Assembly (NCBI GenBank): GCA_036756425.1
Contig: DAIOLC010000005.1
Span: forward strand, 1-64,000
Direction: 5' to 3'
From: UBA6115 sp012514225
GTDB lineage: Bacteria; Bacillota; Clostridia; Christensenellales; Aristaeellaceae
Length of the DNA: 64,000 nucleotides
This document shows, piece by piece, positions 7,755-15,929 of this stretch. The number at the start of each line of letters is the position of its first letter. Within the stretch, counting starts at the first letter, position 1. The notes beneath the pieces are model-generated. The model ran no database searches. It was not told the origin of the DNA and was given only the letters and a program-made list of their open reading frames with translations. A program made the translations under genes and the position numbers.

Positions 7755-8079
7755 GGAATCCTCCCTTGCCAAGGCGGCCGGACAAACGGGGAGCGCGACC
7801 AAAACCCACCCGGAAGGGGCTGCCGACAGACAGACCCATCCGCCCGGAAACCGATATAATTGGGCCTTGTATAGCAAAAAACGCGGCGTGGGTCAACGGG
7901 ACGGCGCGAAGATAGACAAAGATGACGAAAGTGTCCCTGTTTCGCTCCGCGCCTTCCACAGCGCCGGCGGCATAACCCGTCGGATGGGAGACCGCCCGTC
8001 CGGGGAAACGCAGCCCGGATGGGCGCGGGAACTTTTTTTCGCCTTGCGCGTCTATGAAGGTGCAAGGAGGTGGAACACC
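7755..8079. other. Divergent intergenic region
   Basis: It separates the minus-strand Ig-like protein gene from the plus-strand vWA gene. It holds the promoter of the former (7868-7896). For the plus-strand gene I see a good ribosome site (AAGGAGG at about 8064) but no convincing -35/-10 pair. Frames crossing it are open only because of GC bias. Confidence 0.5.
7868..7896 (-). promoter_or_regulatory. Promoter of the Ig-like protein gene
   Basis: On the minus strand TTGACC, a 17-bp spacer and TATACA lie about 115 bases before the start codon. Confidence 0.6.
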
Positions 8080-9909
8080 ATGACTCGAACCATGAAGAAC
8101 ACGTTGAAAACCCTGGCGGGCCTTATGCTGGCCCTGACCCTGCTGCTGGGCCTTGCCCTCCCCGCCGCGATGGCGCTGGAAACCGGCCTGGCGCGCGAGC
8201 TGCGCGCCGGGGACAGCGGGGAAGACGTCCGGGCGCTGCAGCAGCGGCTGTCCGCCCTGGGCTATTTCAAGGGGCGGGCGGACGGAAGCTTCGGCCCGGA
8301 CACGGAGGCCGCCCTGATGGCCTTCCAGCGCCGGCACGCCCTGCTGGCCAGCGGCATCCTGGACGAAATGACCCGCGCGGCGCTCTTTTCAAAGGACGCG
8401 CTGCCCGATGAGCCCGCCTGGGACACGGAGCTGCTCCTGGAGCGCGCGGCGCCCTCCGGCGCGGTCGCCCAGTACACACTGCCCGGCATGCCGACGGTGC
8501 CTTTCAACACCAACGAGTACAGCTTCTTCCAGGAAAACCGCTTCCTCTCCGTCCTGACCTCCCCCCTGTCCACCTTCGCGGCGGACGTGGACACCGCTTC
8601 CTACGCCCAGCTGCGCGCGATGCTGCTGCGCGGCGAGCGGGTGCCCGCAGACAGCGTGCGGATTGAGGAGATGCTCAACTACTTCCATTACGATTACGCC
8701 AGGCCCGGGGCGGGGGAGCCCTTCGGCGTGACGATGGAGCTGGCCAAGACCCCCTGGAACGACCAGACCCTGCTGCTGCTCATCGGCCTTCAGGCTGAAG
8801 AAATCAAGAAGGAAGAGCGGCCGCCGCAGAACCTGGTGTTCCTTATCGACGTCTCCGGCAGCATGGACAGCCCGGACAAGCTGCCCCTGGTCAAGCGCGC
8901 CTTCCTGATGCTGCTGGACGAGCTGGCGCCCACTGACACCGTGAGCGTCGTCACCTACGCCTCCCGGGACGAGGTGGTGCTGGACGGCCGCCAGGCCAGC
9001 GAAAAGGTCGCCATCATGGAAGCCATCGAAAACCTGGCCGCGGGCGGCTCCACGGCCGGCGCCGCGGGCATCACCACCGCCTACGAGCTGGCGCGCAGGC
9101 ACTTCGTGGAAGGCGGCAACAACCGCGTGCTGCTGGCCACCGACGGTGACCTGAACGTGGGCGTCAGCGATGAGGGCTCCCTGGCAAGGATGGTGGAGGA
9201 AAAGAAGCAGGGGGGCATTTTCCTCAGCGTCCTGGGCTTCGGGGACGGGAACTACAAGGACAACAAGCTGGAAGCCCTGGCCGACCGCGGCGACGGCAAC
9301 TACAGCTATATCGACACCATCTACGAGGCCCGCAAGGCGCTGGTGACCGAGATCGGCGCCACTTTCTTCGCGGTGGCCAAGGACGTCAAGCTGCAGGTGG
9401 ACTTCAACCCCGCCCTCCTGAAGGGTTACCGCCTCATCGGGTACGAAAACCGCGTAATGGCCGCCGAGGACTTTGCCGACGACAGCAAGGACGGGGGCGA
9501 GCTGGGCAGCGGCCACCGCCTGACGGTGCTCTACGAGCTGGTGCCCAGGGACAGCGCCTTTGACATCGGGGAAACCCAGAGCAAATACCAGCCCGCGGCG
9601 CAGGATGGCGATGCGGGGGAGGAACTGCTCACCCTTTCCGTCCGGGCCAAGGCGCCCGACGGGGACGAGAGCCGCCTGTACGCCTATCCGCTGACGAACC
9701 GGGAACCCCGTGAGATGGGCAAGAACCTGCGCTTCGCCGCCGCGGTCGCCGAGGCCGGCATGCTGCTGAGGGACAGCGAGTGGAAGGGAAGCGCCACCTA
9801 CGCCTCCGCCCTGGAGCTACTGCGCGGGGACGCCGGCGTGCCGGGCGACCCCTACAAGGAGGAATTCCTCTACCTGCTCACCCTGCTGGCGCGGGAGGCG
9901 GGGAACTGA
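8080..9909 (+). CDS. Secreted YfbK-like von Willebrand factor A protein with peptidoglycan-binding domain
   Basis: A 609-residue exported protein. A signal peptide (to about Ala32) is followed by a PG_binding_1 domain at about 38-105 (LRAGDSGEDVRALQQRLSALGYF, DGSFGPDTEAALMAFQ). Next comes the YfbK-type N-terminal region at about 142-220 (NTNEYSFFQENRF, STFAADVDTASYAQLR, RIEEMLNYFHYDY), then a vWA domain with an intact MIDAS DVSGS (257-261) and later TDGDLNVG. The C-terminal part fits DUF3520. ATG 8080 follows AAGGAGGTGGAACACC; the much longer upstream frame overlaps the divergent gene's promoter. Family function is poorly known. The wall-binding domain suggests an envelope role in metal-dependent protein binding. 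Confidence 0.9.
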   Translation: MTRTMKNTLKTLAGLMLALTLLLGLALPAAMALETGLARELRAGDSGEDVRALQQRLSALGYFKGRADGSFGPDTEAALMAFQRRHALLASGILDEMTRAALFSKDALPDEPAWDTELLLERAAPSGAVAQYTLPGMPTVPFNTNEYSFFQENRFLSVLTSPLSTFAADVDTASYAQLRAMLLRGERVPADSVRIEEMLNYFHYDYARPGAGEPFGVTMELAKTPWNDQTLLLLIGLQAEEIKKEERPPQNLVFLIDVSGSMDSPDKLPLVKRAFLMLLDELAPTDTVSVVTYASRDEVVLDGRQASEKVAIMEAIENLAAGGSTAGAAGITTAYELARRHFVEGGNNRVLLATDGDLNVGVSDEGSLARMVEEKKQGGIFLSVLGFGDGNYKDNKLEALADRGDGNYSYIDTIYEARKALVTEIGATFFAVAKDVKLQVDFNPALLKGYRLIGYENRVMAAEDFADDSKDGGELGSGHRLTVLYELVPRDSAFDIGETQSKYQPAAQDGDAGEELLTLSVRAKAPDGDESRLYAYPLTNREPREMGKNLRFAAAVAEAGMLLRDSEWKGSATYASALELLRGDAGVPGDPYKEEFLYLLTLLAREAGN

Positions 9910-9955
9910 AAGGCGGCTGATAAGGAAAGCGGCGGGACGCCAACCGCAAGGGGGA

Positions 9956-9982
9956 GGGGCCGGAAGGCCCCTTCTTCATTTT
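9956..9982 (+). terminator. Terminator of the vWA gene
   Basis: Short stem GGGGCC/GGCCCC with a GGAA loop, followed by TTCTTCATTTTTT. Confidence 0.75.
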
Positions 9983-10148
9983 TTCCATCTGCAGACAGGG
10001 CGGATTCTCAATCGGGGCTCTCGCCTGAAGGGGCTTCGTCAGATTTGGTCGCTTTCCGTATGTCAAATGGTACGGCTCGTGTGGAGCATAGAAGGAAAAC
10101 GAATCAGGGGATTCCCGTGTGTTCCCCTGCCCGCTCCCTGCGGCCCGT

Positions 10149-10177
10149 TTGGGATGCTGCTCAGAATGTGATAAAAT
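10149..10177 (+). promoter_or_regulatory. Promoter of the Zn-motif/SNase gene pair
   Basis: TTGGGA, a 17-bp spacer and TAAAAT lie about 97 bases before the first start codon. Confidence 0.55.
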
Positions 10178-10273
10178 TGGCGCAGTCCCGGAATACCGCG
10201 GAGAAGGCGTCGGCGATTGCCTTGAAATCCGTCGCTGACTTGCCAATCCCATAAGCCCAGACGCGGAGGAACC

Positions 10274-10678
10274 ATGAAAAGCCAAAGCACGCGCCTCGCG
10301 GCAATCACGTTCCTGCTGTGCGCCCTTGCCCTGACGGTGTTTTCAGCTGCAAACAGCGTAACGCTGGACAGCTCCAGGCCCATGGGCGAGCAGATCCAGG
10401 CGTTTATCCAATGGTACGGCGAGCTTGACCCGCGGGACAAGGCGCAATGGGATGCCGCCCTGGACCGGATGGCCGAGCTCCGGGGAGCGCAGGAAGACAT
10501 GCTGGTCGGTTTCGCGGATTTTTCGTCCGGCACGGTGTATGTCCTGCCCAAGGGCAAGGTATATCACCTCAGCGCCGACTGCCGGTATGTCCGGTCGAAT
10601 CCTGAAGCGAGCGGCATGGCTCTGGAGGACGCCGTCGGCGCCGGTTATGAAAGGGCGTGTTCGGTGTGCGGGGATTAA
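10274..10678 (+). CDS. Exported small protein with C-terminal His-Cys3 zinc-type motif
   Basis: A 134-residue protein with a signal peptide or N-terminal anchor (AAITFLLCALALTVFSAA). The middle is helical (about 40-75). The C-terminus reads VYHLSADCRYV, then GYERACSVCGD, placing His98, Cys103, Cys129 and Cys132 as likely zinc ligands. The same His-Cys-x(n)-Cys-x2-Cys pattern is often fused to the C-terminus of secreted nucleases and other exported proteins in Firmicutes. Here it is a separate protein, and a thermonuclease gene overlaps its 3' end. ATG 10274 follows GGAGGAACC. I infer a DNA-binding or structural helper for the nuclease; no function is established. Confidence 0.75.
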   Translation: MKSQSTRLAAITFLLCALALTVFSAANSVTLDSSRPMGEQIQAFIQWYGELDPRDKAQWDAALDRMAELRGAQEDMLVGFADFSSGTVYVLPKGKVYHLSADCRYVRSNPEASGMALEDAVGAGYERACSVCGD

Positions 10679-11193
10679 GGGTTTTCACTATTGCGGCGGC
10701 GCTGCTGATGGCGTATCCCGCCTTTGCCGCCCCCTGGACGCCCCAGCCCCCGATGCCGGCCGCCGCATCCCTCACGCCCGCAGTCTGCGAACGCGTGGTG
10801 GACGGGGACACCGCCTGGTTCCAGGTTGTGGAGGACGGCGTCCCGGTGACGCACAAGGTGCGCTTTCTCAATATCGACACGCCGGAGACCGTTCATCCCG
10901 ACATGCCGCAACAGCCGGGCGGCAAGGAAGCGTCGGACTACGTGACCCTTGCGATTGAGGGGAAGGCGGTCTTCCTGGAATATGACGAACGCCGGACCGA
11001 CCGCTACGGCCGCCGGCTGTGCCATGTCTGGCTGGAGGACGGCACGCTGCTGAACCTGCGGCTAGTCCGCCTGGGATACGCCTCGGTGCTGGTGATTCGG
11101 CCCAACGTCCGATACCAGGCGTTTTTCCTGGCCGCCCAGGATGCGGCGCAGCGCGAAGGGCTGGGTGTCTGGCGTTTGGAGGCGGCGCGCTGA
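10657..11193 (+). CDS. Thermonuclease-family (SNase-like) exported nuclease
   Basis: A Staphylococcus nuclease fold protein with an N-terminal hydrophobic signal (VFTIAAALLMAYPAFA). Catalytic and metal-binding positions are present: DGDT (49-52), Arg69, DTPE (74-77) and Arg119 in DRYGRRL. It should cut DNA and RNA outside the cell using calcium. The start is uncertain: GTG 10657 or GTG 10666, both inside the preceding gene, which it overlaps by 13-22 bases. AAAGG at 10650-10654 is better spaced for 10666. The overlap implies coupled translation with the zinc-motif protein. Confidence 0.88.
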   Translation: MFGVRGLRVFTIAAALLMAYPAFAAPWTPQPPMPAAASLTPAVCERVVDGDTAWFQVVEDGVPVTHKVRFLNIDTPETVHPDMPQQPGGKEASDYVTLAIEGKAVFLEYDERRTDRYGRRLCHVWLEDGTLLNLRLVRLGYASVLVIRPNVRYQAFFLAAQDAAQREGLGVWRLEAAR

Positions 11194-11343
11194 CCCTGCG
11201 CGTTCACGGGCTGCTCTGTCCATTCAGGCGTTAAGCCGGGATGGAATCGGTGCGGCGCCTTTTGCCGGCGGGGTGTTTTACGGCAGATACGCCATCGCGG
11301 GGGGTTCGCATGCCGCCGTCTGAATGCCGGGAGAAATTCCGCC

Positions 11344-11372
11344 TTTACATCGGGCGGCGATTCCGTTAGTAT
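11344..11372 (+). promoter_or_regulatory. Promoter of upp
   Basis: TTTACA, a 17-bp spacer and TAGTAT, about 36 bases before the start codon. Confidence 0.65.
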
Positions 11373-11407
11373 CTCTCCTTGGAAAAAGCAGCGTAATGGA
11401 GGAAGGT

Positions 11408-12040
11408 ATGAACGGCGACGTCTTCATTTTCGGGCATCCCCTCATCCAGCACAAGGTGTCCCTGCTGAGGGACAAGAACACCTCCATGAAGGACTTCCGG
11501 GACCTGGTGGACGAGCTGTCCATGCTGATGGTCTACGAAATCACCAAGGATTTTCCGCTGGTGGAGGTGGAAATCGAGACGCCCATCGCCAGGACGAAGA
11601 CGAAGATGCTCTCGGACAGGAAGGTCGCCCTGGTGCCCATCCTCAGGGCCGGCATCGGCATGGTGCACGGCATCCAGCAGTTGCTGCCCAACGCGCGGGT
11701 CGGCCACATCGGCCTGTACCGGGACCACGACACCCAGCAGCCGGTGGAGTATTACTGCAAGCTGCCCAACGATATCGCCGACAGCACCGTCTTCGTGCTC
11801 GACCCCATGTTCGCCACCGGCGGCAGCATCCTGGCGGCGCTGGAAATCCTCAAGTCCCGCGGTTGTGAGGACGTGCGCCTGGTGTGCATCGTCGCCGCCC
11901 GCGCGGGTGTGGAGCGCGTCTCACGCGCCCATCCGGACGTGAAAATCTACTGCGCGGCGTTTGACGAGGAGCTCAACGCCAACGCCTACATCGTCCCCGG
12001 CCTGGGGGACGCGGGCGACCGGCTGTTCGGCACCAAGTAA
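11408..12040 (+). CDS. upp: Uracil phosphoribosyltransferase
   Basis: Makes UMP from uracil and PRPP in pyrimidine salvage; cytoplasmic. It is 210 residues long, as usual. Landmarks are HPLIQHKVSLLRDKNTSMKDFR near the start, VPILRAGIGMVHG, VGHIGLYRD and the PRPP loop DPMFATGGS, ending in the uracil-binding YIVPGLGDAGDRLFGTK. ATG 11408 is chosen over ATG 11396 because the GGAGGAAGG site sits inside the earlier start. No uracil permease is adjacent. It stands alone with its own promoter. Confidence 0.96.
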   Translation: MNGDVFIFGHPLIQHKVSLLRDKNTSMKDFRDLVDELSMLMVYEITKDFPLVEVEIETPIARTKTKMLSDRKVALVPILRAGIGMVHGIQQLLPNARVGHIGLYRDHDTQQPVEYYCKLPNDIADSTVFVLDPMFATGGSILAALEILKSRGCEDVRLVCIVAARAGVERVSRAHPDVKIYCAAFDEELNANAYIVPGLGDAGDRLFGTK

Positions 12041-12136
12041 AGCGGCCGCCTGTAAACCTTCGGCGCCGCGGCGAAAGCCCCTCTCCGGGGCTCAGATTGT
12101 CAAAAAACCTTGCTGCACAGATGTAAAGCGGGGGGA

Positions 12137-12162
12137 ATCGGGGGGGCTGCCGCCCCCCCGAT
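12137..12162. repeat. Perfect GC hairpin ATCGGGGGGG/CCCCCCCGAT
   Basis: A 10-bp perfect inverted repeat with a CTGCCG loop. It resembles one arm of the REP-like elements at 31.8 and 38.5 kb, but the rest of that element is not recognisable here. Confidence 0.5.
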
Positions 12163-12245
12163 GATCATCGTGTCGTCCGGCTTAGCCGGGCGCGCGGGGC
12201 GTTTTCGAGAAAAGCGATAGCATTCCGCAGCCAACCTCCAAACCG

Positions 12246-12267
12246 AAAAAGGCCCGCAGGCCTTTTT
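12246..12267. terminator. Bidirectional intrinsic terminator
   Basis: AAAAAGGCC/GGCCTTTTT with a CGCA loop; A and T tracts on both sides allow stop in either direction. Likely ends upp. Confidence 0.8.
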
Positions 12268-12278
12268 CGACAGGCACG

Positions 12279-12298
12279 GCCCCTCCGGGGGCTTTTTT
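12279..12298 (+). terminator. Second terminator in tandem
   Basis: GCCCC/GGGGC stem with a short loop and six Ts, 12 bases after the first terminator. Confidence 0.7.
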
Positions 12299-12385
12299 CC
12301 TGTCCCGAGGGATGGTACTATATGAGAAGACAGGCGCGCGGCGGATGCTTTGTGCGACGCCGGCCGCGGGCTGTAGGGGGAAAAT

Positions 12386-14512
12386 ATGAAAAAACGGCTG
12401 ATTTGCCTGGCTGTATTGACGCTGGTGGCTTTCGCCCTGCCGGTCCTCGCCCAGGCCTTGCCTTTCGGGGACGATTACCCCGCCATCAACCGGGCGGCGG
12501 GCAGCGTGCTGATGCTGTGGGTCTATGACAGCGAGCAGAGCGACTTCATCGCCACCGGGTCGGGGTTTGTCGCCTTCGATGACGCCACCCTGGTCACCAA
12601 CTACCACGTCATCGAGGGCGGGGACTATATCCTGGCGGAAAGCGACGAGGGGCGCAGCTATTTCCTGGATCGCGTCCTGATCGCCGACAAGGCGCGCGAC
12701 CTGGCCGTCCTGCGCTTCAAGTCCCCCACCCGCTTGCCGCCCCTCCCGATGGACGGCCAGGACGAGCGCCTGCGCGGGCAGCCCGTGGTTGCCATCGGCA
12801 GCCCCGAAGGCTACCGCAACACCGTCAGCAAGGGCGACCTGAGCGCCCTGTTCCGGGAGGATGGGGTGCGCTACCTGCAGTTTACCGCCCCCATTTCCCA
12901 CGGCAGCAGCGGCGGGCCGCTGTTCGACAGCCGGGGACGGGTCATCGGGGTGACCACTGCCTCCCTGATGGGCGACAGCCAGAACCTCAATTTTGCCGTG
13001 GACGCGGCGGAGGTGCTGGAATTGTACGCGCAGGCCGGGAATGGGGAAGGCCTGCCGCTGTCCAGCCTGGACAGCCAGTCGGGGAAGAGGCCGGAGGAAG
13101 CGCCGCTCGCGACCCCTGTGCCGGAGGAGGCTTCGTCCGTCCGGGGGCTTTCGGTCACCCAGACCGGCGCGGATACGGTGGAATTGACCTGGCAAAGCAG
13201 CCTGCCCGAAGGGCAGCGCTATTGGGTGGGCTATGAAATTGAAGGCAATTCCTACTATTCCTTCCTTGAATCCAGCGAAACCCGGGTGGAAATCACCGAC
13301 CTGGTGCCCGGGGAAGCCTACTATTTCTATCTTGCGATGAGCGAGGAGGGGCTGGCCGAGCCGCTGCTGCGCAGCCTGCCCCTGCGGCTTCGGGCGGCGG
13401 CGCCTTACCGGGAGCGGGGCGCGGAACTGGTCTCCATCGGCTTTTACCTGACCGCGCGGGACCGGGAACTGGTCGTTCCCCTGCCCCCAAAGACGGAGCG
13501 CGTGACGGCGGAGGAACTGGCGAAAGCCGGCACGGAAAGCCGGCTGTCCGCCGTGTACCGCCTGCGCCTCCAGCCCGCCCCGGATGAAAGCCGCGGCAGC
13601 TGCCTGTACGTGCTCCGGACCCCGGCGGGCACCGTGTATTCAAGCGCGTATCACTACAACTACGGGGCGGAGGGCGGCGCCGCCCTCCGGCGGGCCGACC
13701 TGCAGGACATCCTGGACGAAATCATCCAGATGGAGGAGCGTTTCCCTGTGGGGGCGTACACGCTGTCCGTCTATCACGATGGCGCCCTGCTGGGCGAAGC
13801 CGGCCTGACAATCGGGGCGGAAGAGGCGGCGGCGAAGGGCGTTCCGCTCCCGGCGCCCACCGGCTTGGCTGTGAAGACCGGCGAAGGGGTCGTGTTGACC
13901 TGGGAAGCGGTGCCGGGCGCGGAGGAGTACCGCGTCTACCGTGCCGGCGGCGAGGACGGGCACTTCTTTTTCCTGGGCGCCGCCAGCGGGCCGGCCTTTA
14001 CCGACGCGATGGCGGTCAGCGGCAGAACCTACCGTTATGCTGTGGAAAGCGTGGCGGGCGGAATCCCCTCCTTGCGCAGCGAGGCGCTGACCGTCACCCT
14101 GCCGCCCCGGGGGCAGCCGGAGCCGCCCGCGGAGAGGCCGGTCTCCTGGCCGCTGGACTTTGGCGAGCAGGCCTACGTGGGCACCCGGGACAATCCCTAT
14201 ATCGACCCGGACGTCGTCAACCTCAGCCCGGACCGCGTTGTCACCGGGCTCACCCTGTCCTACTACTGCGAGGACGCCGGCAACCGGCCGCTGGCCTTCG
14301 GGGATTCCGGCCGGGACGTCACCGCCTTCTCCTTTGAGGTTCGCGTCGAACCGGGCCAGCTGGTCAACCCGGGCAAGGTGTCCCTGAAGCGCTACGGTCC
14401 GGATGTCCGCTATATCTACGTCGCCATCTCGCAAATCCGGCTGGAGGACGGCGAGGTCATCGACATTCCCTTGGAAAAACAGGAATACTTCTACTGGACG
14501 CTGGACGAATGA
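12386..14512 (+). CDS. Secreted trypsin-like (HtrA-type) serine protease with FN3 domains
   Basis: A 708-residue exported protein. A signal peptide ends near ALA/QALP. The protease domain (about 30-215) has the triad His74 (TNYHVIEGG), Asp105 (ARDLAVLR) and Ser175 (HGSSGGPLF). No PDZ domain follows; instead there is a fibronectin type III domain at about 250-335 (VELTWQSS, PGEAYYFYLAMSE), a central region, a second FN3 at about 490-570 (VVLTWEAVPGAEEYRVYRA) and a C-terminal beta-rich domain with TRDNPYIDPDVVNL. ATG 12386 follows GGGGGAAAAT. Likely a surface or secreted protease whose FN3 modules bind protein or carbohydrate. Confidence 0.9.
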   Translation: MKKRLICLAVLTLVAFALPVLAQALPFGDDYPAINRAAGSVLMLWVYDSEQSDFIATGSGFVAFDDATLVTNYHVIEGGDYILAESDEGRSYFLDRVLIADKARDLAVLRFKSPTRLPPLPMDGQDERLRGQPVVAIGSPEGYRNTVSKGDLSALFREDGVRYLQFTAPISHGSSGGPLFDSRGRVIGVTTASLMGDSQNLNFAVDAAEVLELYAQAGNGEGLPLSSLDSQSGKRPEEAPLATPVPEEASSVRGLSVTQTGADTVELTWQSSLPEGQRYWVGYEIEGNSYYSFLESSETRVEITDLVPGEAYYFYLAMSEEGLAEPLLRSLPLRLRAAAPYRERGAELVSIGFYLTARDRELVVPLPPKTERVTAEELAKAGTESRLSAVYRLRLQPAPDESRGSCLYVLRTPAGTVYSSAYHYNYGAEGGAALRRADLQDILDEIIQMEERFPVGAYTLSVYHDGALLGEAGLTIGAEEAAAKGVPLPAPTGLAVKTGEGVVLTWEAVPGAEEYRVYRAGGEDGHFFFLGAASGPAFTDAMAVSGRTYRYAVESVAGGIPSLRSEALTVTLPPRGQPEPPAERPVSWPLDFGEQAYVGTRDNPYIDPDVVNLSPDRVVTGLTLSYYCEDAGNRPLAFGDSGRDVTAFSFEVRVEPGQLVNPGKVSLKRYGPDVRYIYVAISQIRLEDGEVIDIPLEKQEYFYWTLDE

Positions 14513-14550
14513 ACCAAAGTAACGCTGGAATAATAAACGAATAAGAAAAC

Positions 14551-14576
14551 GCCCGCAGGCAGATGAAACTGCGGGC
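14551..14576. terminator. Terminator shared by convergent FN3 genes
   Basis: GCCCGCAG/CTGCGGGC stem; the minus-strand tail GTTTTCTTATTCG is T-rich, the plus tail TGCATATTTTG less so. Confidence 0.75.
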
Positions 14577-14644
14577 TGCATATTTTGTGCGCAACTGAAA
14601 GAGAATCCCGGCGGCCATTCTTCAAAGACCGATAAATGGATGTC

Positions 14645-15721
14645 CTATTGCTTGACCCGGCAGTAAGCGGACAGTGGCCCGAAATAGTTGGTCGTATACA
14701 GGCGCGCATAGGGGCGGACGCGGAAATAAAGGACGGTGCCCGGCGCCAGCGTCATGGAACAGCTGTCGGCGGTCGTGACCCGCCAGGGGAGGTAAGGCCC
14801 GGCCGCGGTCAGCGATTTATAGATGGCATAGCCTGTCGCTCCGGGCGCCTTGGCAAAGGAGATGCGCGTCGTTCGGGCGCCGGTTTTGATGACGCTGGTG
14901 ATACGGGTGCCTGCGACGGGGACCCCGGCATGGATTGCGGAAAAACGTCCGGAGGGCGTCCTGACGTTTGAAACCATGTCGTAAGCGCGCACCTTGTAGA
15001 AGTATCGCACGCCCGGGGTCAGGTAGGTGTTGGCATAGGTGGTCGCCGTGGTGGAGATGACCCGGCGGTAGGTCCCCAGCTTGCTGGTGCTTCGCCACAG
15101 CTCGTACCCGGCCGCGCCGGCCACCCGGCTCCAGGTGAGCCGCAGGCTGGTGCCGTTCACCGCTGTAATGCCGGTGATGACGGGTGCGGGGCGCAGGGGC
15201 GGGCGTGGGGACGGGGACGGCGTCAGGGCTGCGGTCGGCCGGGGCGAGGGGCTCGGCGCAGGCGTTCGGGTCGGCGCGGGCGTGCGGGACGGCGCGGGCG
15301 TGCGGGTCTGCGCGGGCGTACGGGTCGGCGATGTTGGTACTGGGGTCGCGGTGGATGGGCTGGCGATGGTGAAGCCCAGGGTTTGGCTGACCCGCGTCAA
15401 TTGGTAGTCGCTGACGGTGATGGCCACGTTGCCGCTCTGCCCGGGCGGGATGGTCCGGGTCTCATACGCTTCCGCCTGGTTGCTCGTCCAGGCCAGCTCG
15501 GTTTCCACCCCCATGTTGTTGATTGTCCAGATAAACGTGTAGGTATAGGGCGCGGTGCCGCCCGCTGCGTCGGCGCGGGCGGTCAGGGAACCGCCCGGCG
15601 CCACGGTGCCCGCGCTCAGGGAAAAATCCGCCCGGAGCGGCTCCTGTCCGCGCGCGGCGGGCAACCAGGATGCCAGCGTCAAAACGGCAAGCGCCAGCGC
15701 CGCGGTCAGCCGCCTTCCCAT
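14645..15721 (-). CDS. Exported FN3 protein with Thr/Pro-rich linker
   Basis: A 358-residue secreted protein with a signal peptide (TAALALAVLTLASWLPAARG). Residues about 30-120 form a PKD-like beta domain (APYTYTFIWTINN). A low-complexity linker of TPxPxR repeats follows at about 125-175, then two fibronectin type III domains (SLRLTWSRVAGAAGYELWRS, and RISFAKAPGATGYAIYKS). ATG 15721 is preferred over GTG 15727, as AAGGCGG sits 5 bases upstream. It has its own promoter and is convergent with the protease above, which carries the same kind of FN3 modules. No enzyme domain is visible; adhesion or scaffolding is a guess. Confidence 0.8.
   Translation of the reverse strand: MGRRLTAALALAVLTLASWLPAARGQEPLRADFSLSAGTVAPGGSLTARADAAGGTAPYTYTFIWTINNMGVETELAWTSNQAEAYETRTIPPGQSGNVAITVSDYQLTRVSQTLGFTIASPSTATPVPTSPTRTPAQTRTPAPSRTPAPTRTPAPSPSPRPTAALTPSPSPRPPLRPAPVITGITAVNGTSLRLTWSRVAGAAGYELWRSTSKLGTYRRVISTTATTYANTYLTPGVRYFYKVRAYDMVSNVRTPSGRFSAIHAGVPVAGTRITSVIKTGARTTRISFAKAPGATGYAIYKSLTAAGPYLPWRVTTADSCSMTLAPGTVLYFRVRPYARLYTTNYFGPLSAYCRVKQ
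15195..15350. repeat. Tandem repeats coding for the Thr/Pro linker
   Basis: Imperfect 18-21 bp units around GGGCGTGCGGGTC repeat several times and encode RTPAPSRTPAPTRTPAP on the minus strand. Copy number is likely variable. Confidence 0.7.
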
Positions 15722-15813
15722 TCGCACCGCCTTGCCGGAACCCGCCGAAGCGTTTCGGCGTGCCCCCTATGTTTTCATCACCCCTCCCGAGTGCCCGGAA
15801 GGAAGACAAATGC

Positions 15814-15842
15814 ATTCTACCAAGGCCGGGCGGGGCGGTCAA
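15814..15842 (-). promoter_or_regulatory. Promoter of the FN3/linker gene
   Basis: Minus strand TTGACC, 17-bp spacer, TAGAAT, about 93 bases before the start. Confidence 0.7.
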
Positions 15843-15876
15843 CGGCCGGTTTTGGCGCCGGGCACGGCGAAATAAA

Positions 15877-15902
15877 CGCCGGGGCGGCACTGCGCCCCGG
15901 CG
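15877..15902 (-). terminator. Terminator of pepF
   Basis: Perfect 10-bp stem CGCCGGGGCG/CGCCCCGGCG, minus-strand tail TTTATTTCG. Confidence 0.8.
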
Positions 15903-15929
15903 GAAGGGAGGACGGTTTCCTTCAGGCCT

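Larger units (their letters stand above)
9910..10273. other. Intergenic region with a terminator and a promoter
   Basis: It holds the terminator of the vWA gene (9956-9982) and the promoter of the nuclease-pair operon (10149-10177). Short frames here, such as 10045-10254, lack ribosome sites and similarity; I do not call genes. Confidence 0.5.
12041..12385. other. Intergenic region with several hairpins
   Basis: After upp there is a weak AGCCCC/GGGGCT hairpin, a perfect G7/C7 hairpin at 12137-12162, then two terminators (12246-12267 and 12279-12298). The protease gene start follows. No gene is supported. Confidence 0.5.

Noticed and set aside
7417..8079. N-terminal extension of the vWA gene
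   Set aside because: It overlaps the divergent gene and its promoter; ATG 8080 has the ribosome site and signal peptide.
10045..10254. Possible 69-residue protein
   Set aside because: No ribosome site, contains the promoter of the next gene, low-complexity reading.
15195..15350. CRISPR-like repeated sequence
   Set aside because: Units are adjacent without spacers and encode a Thr/Pro linker; it is a coding tandem repeat.
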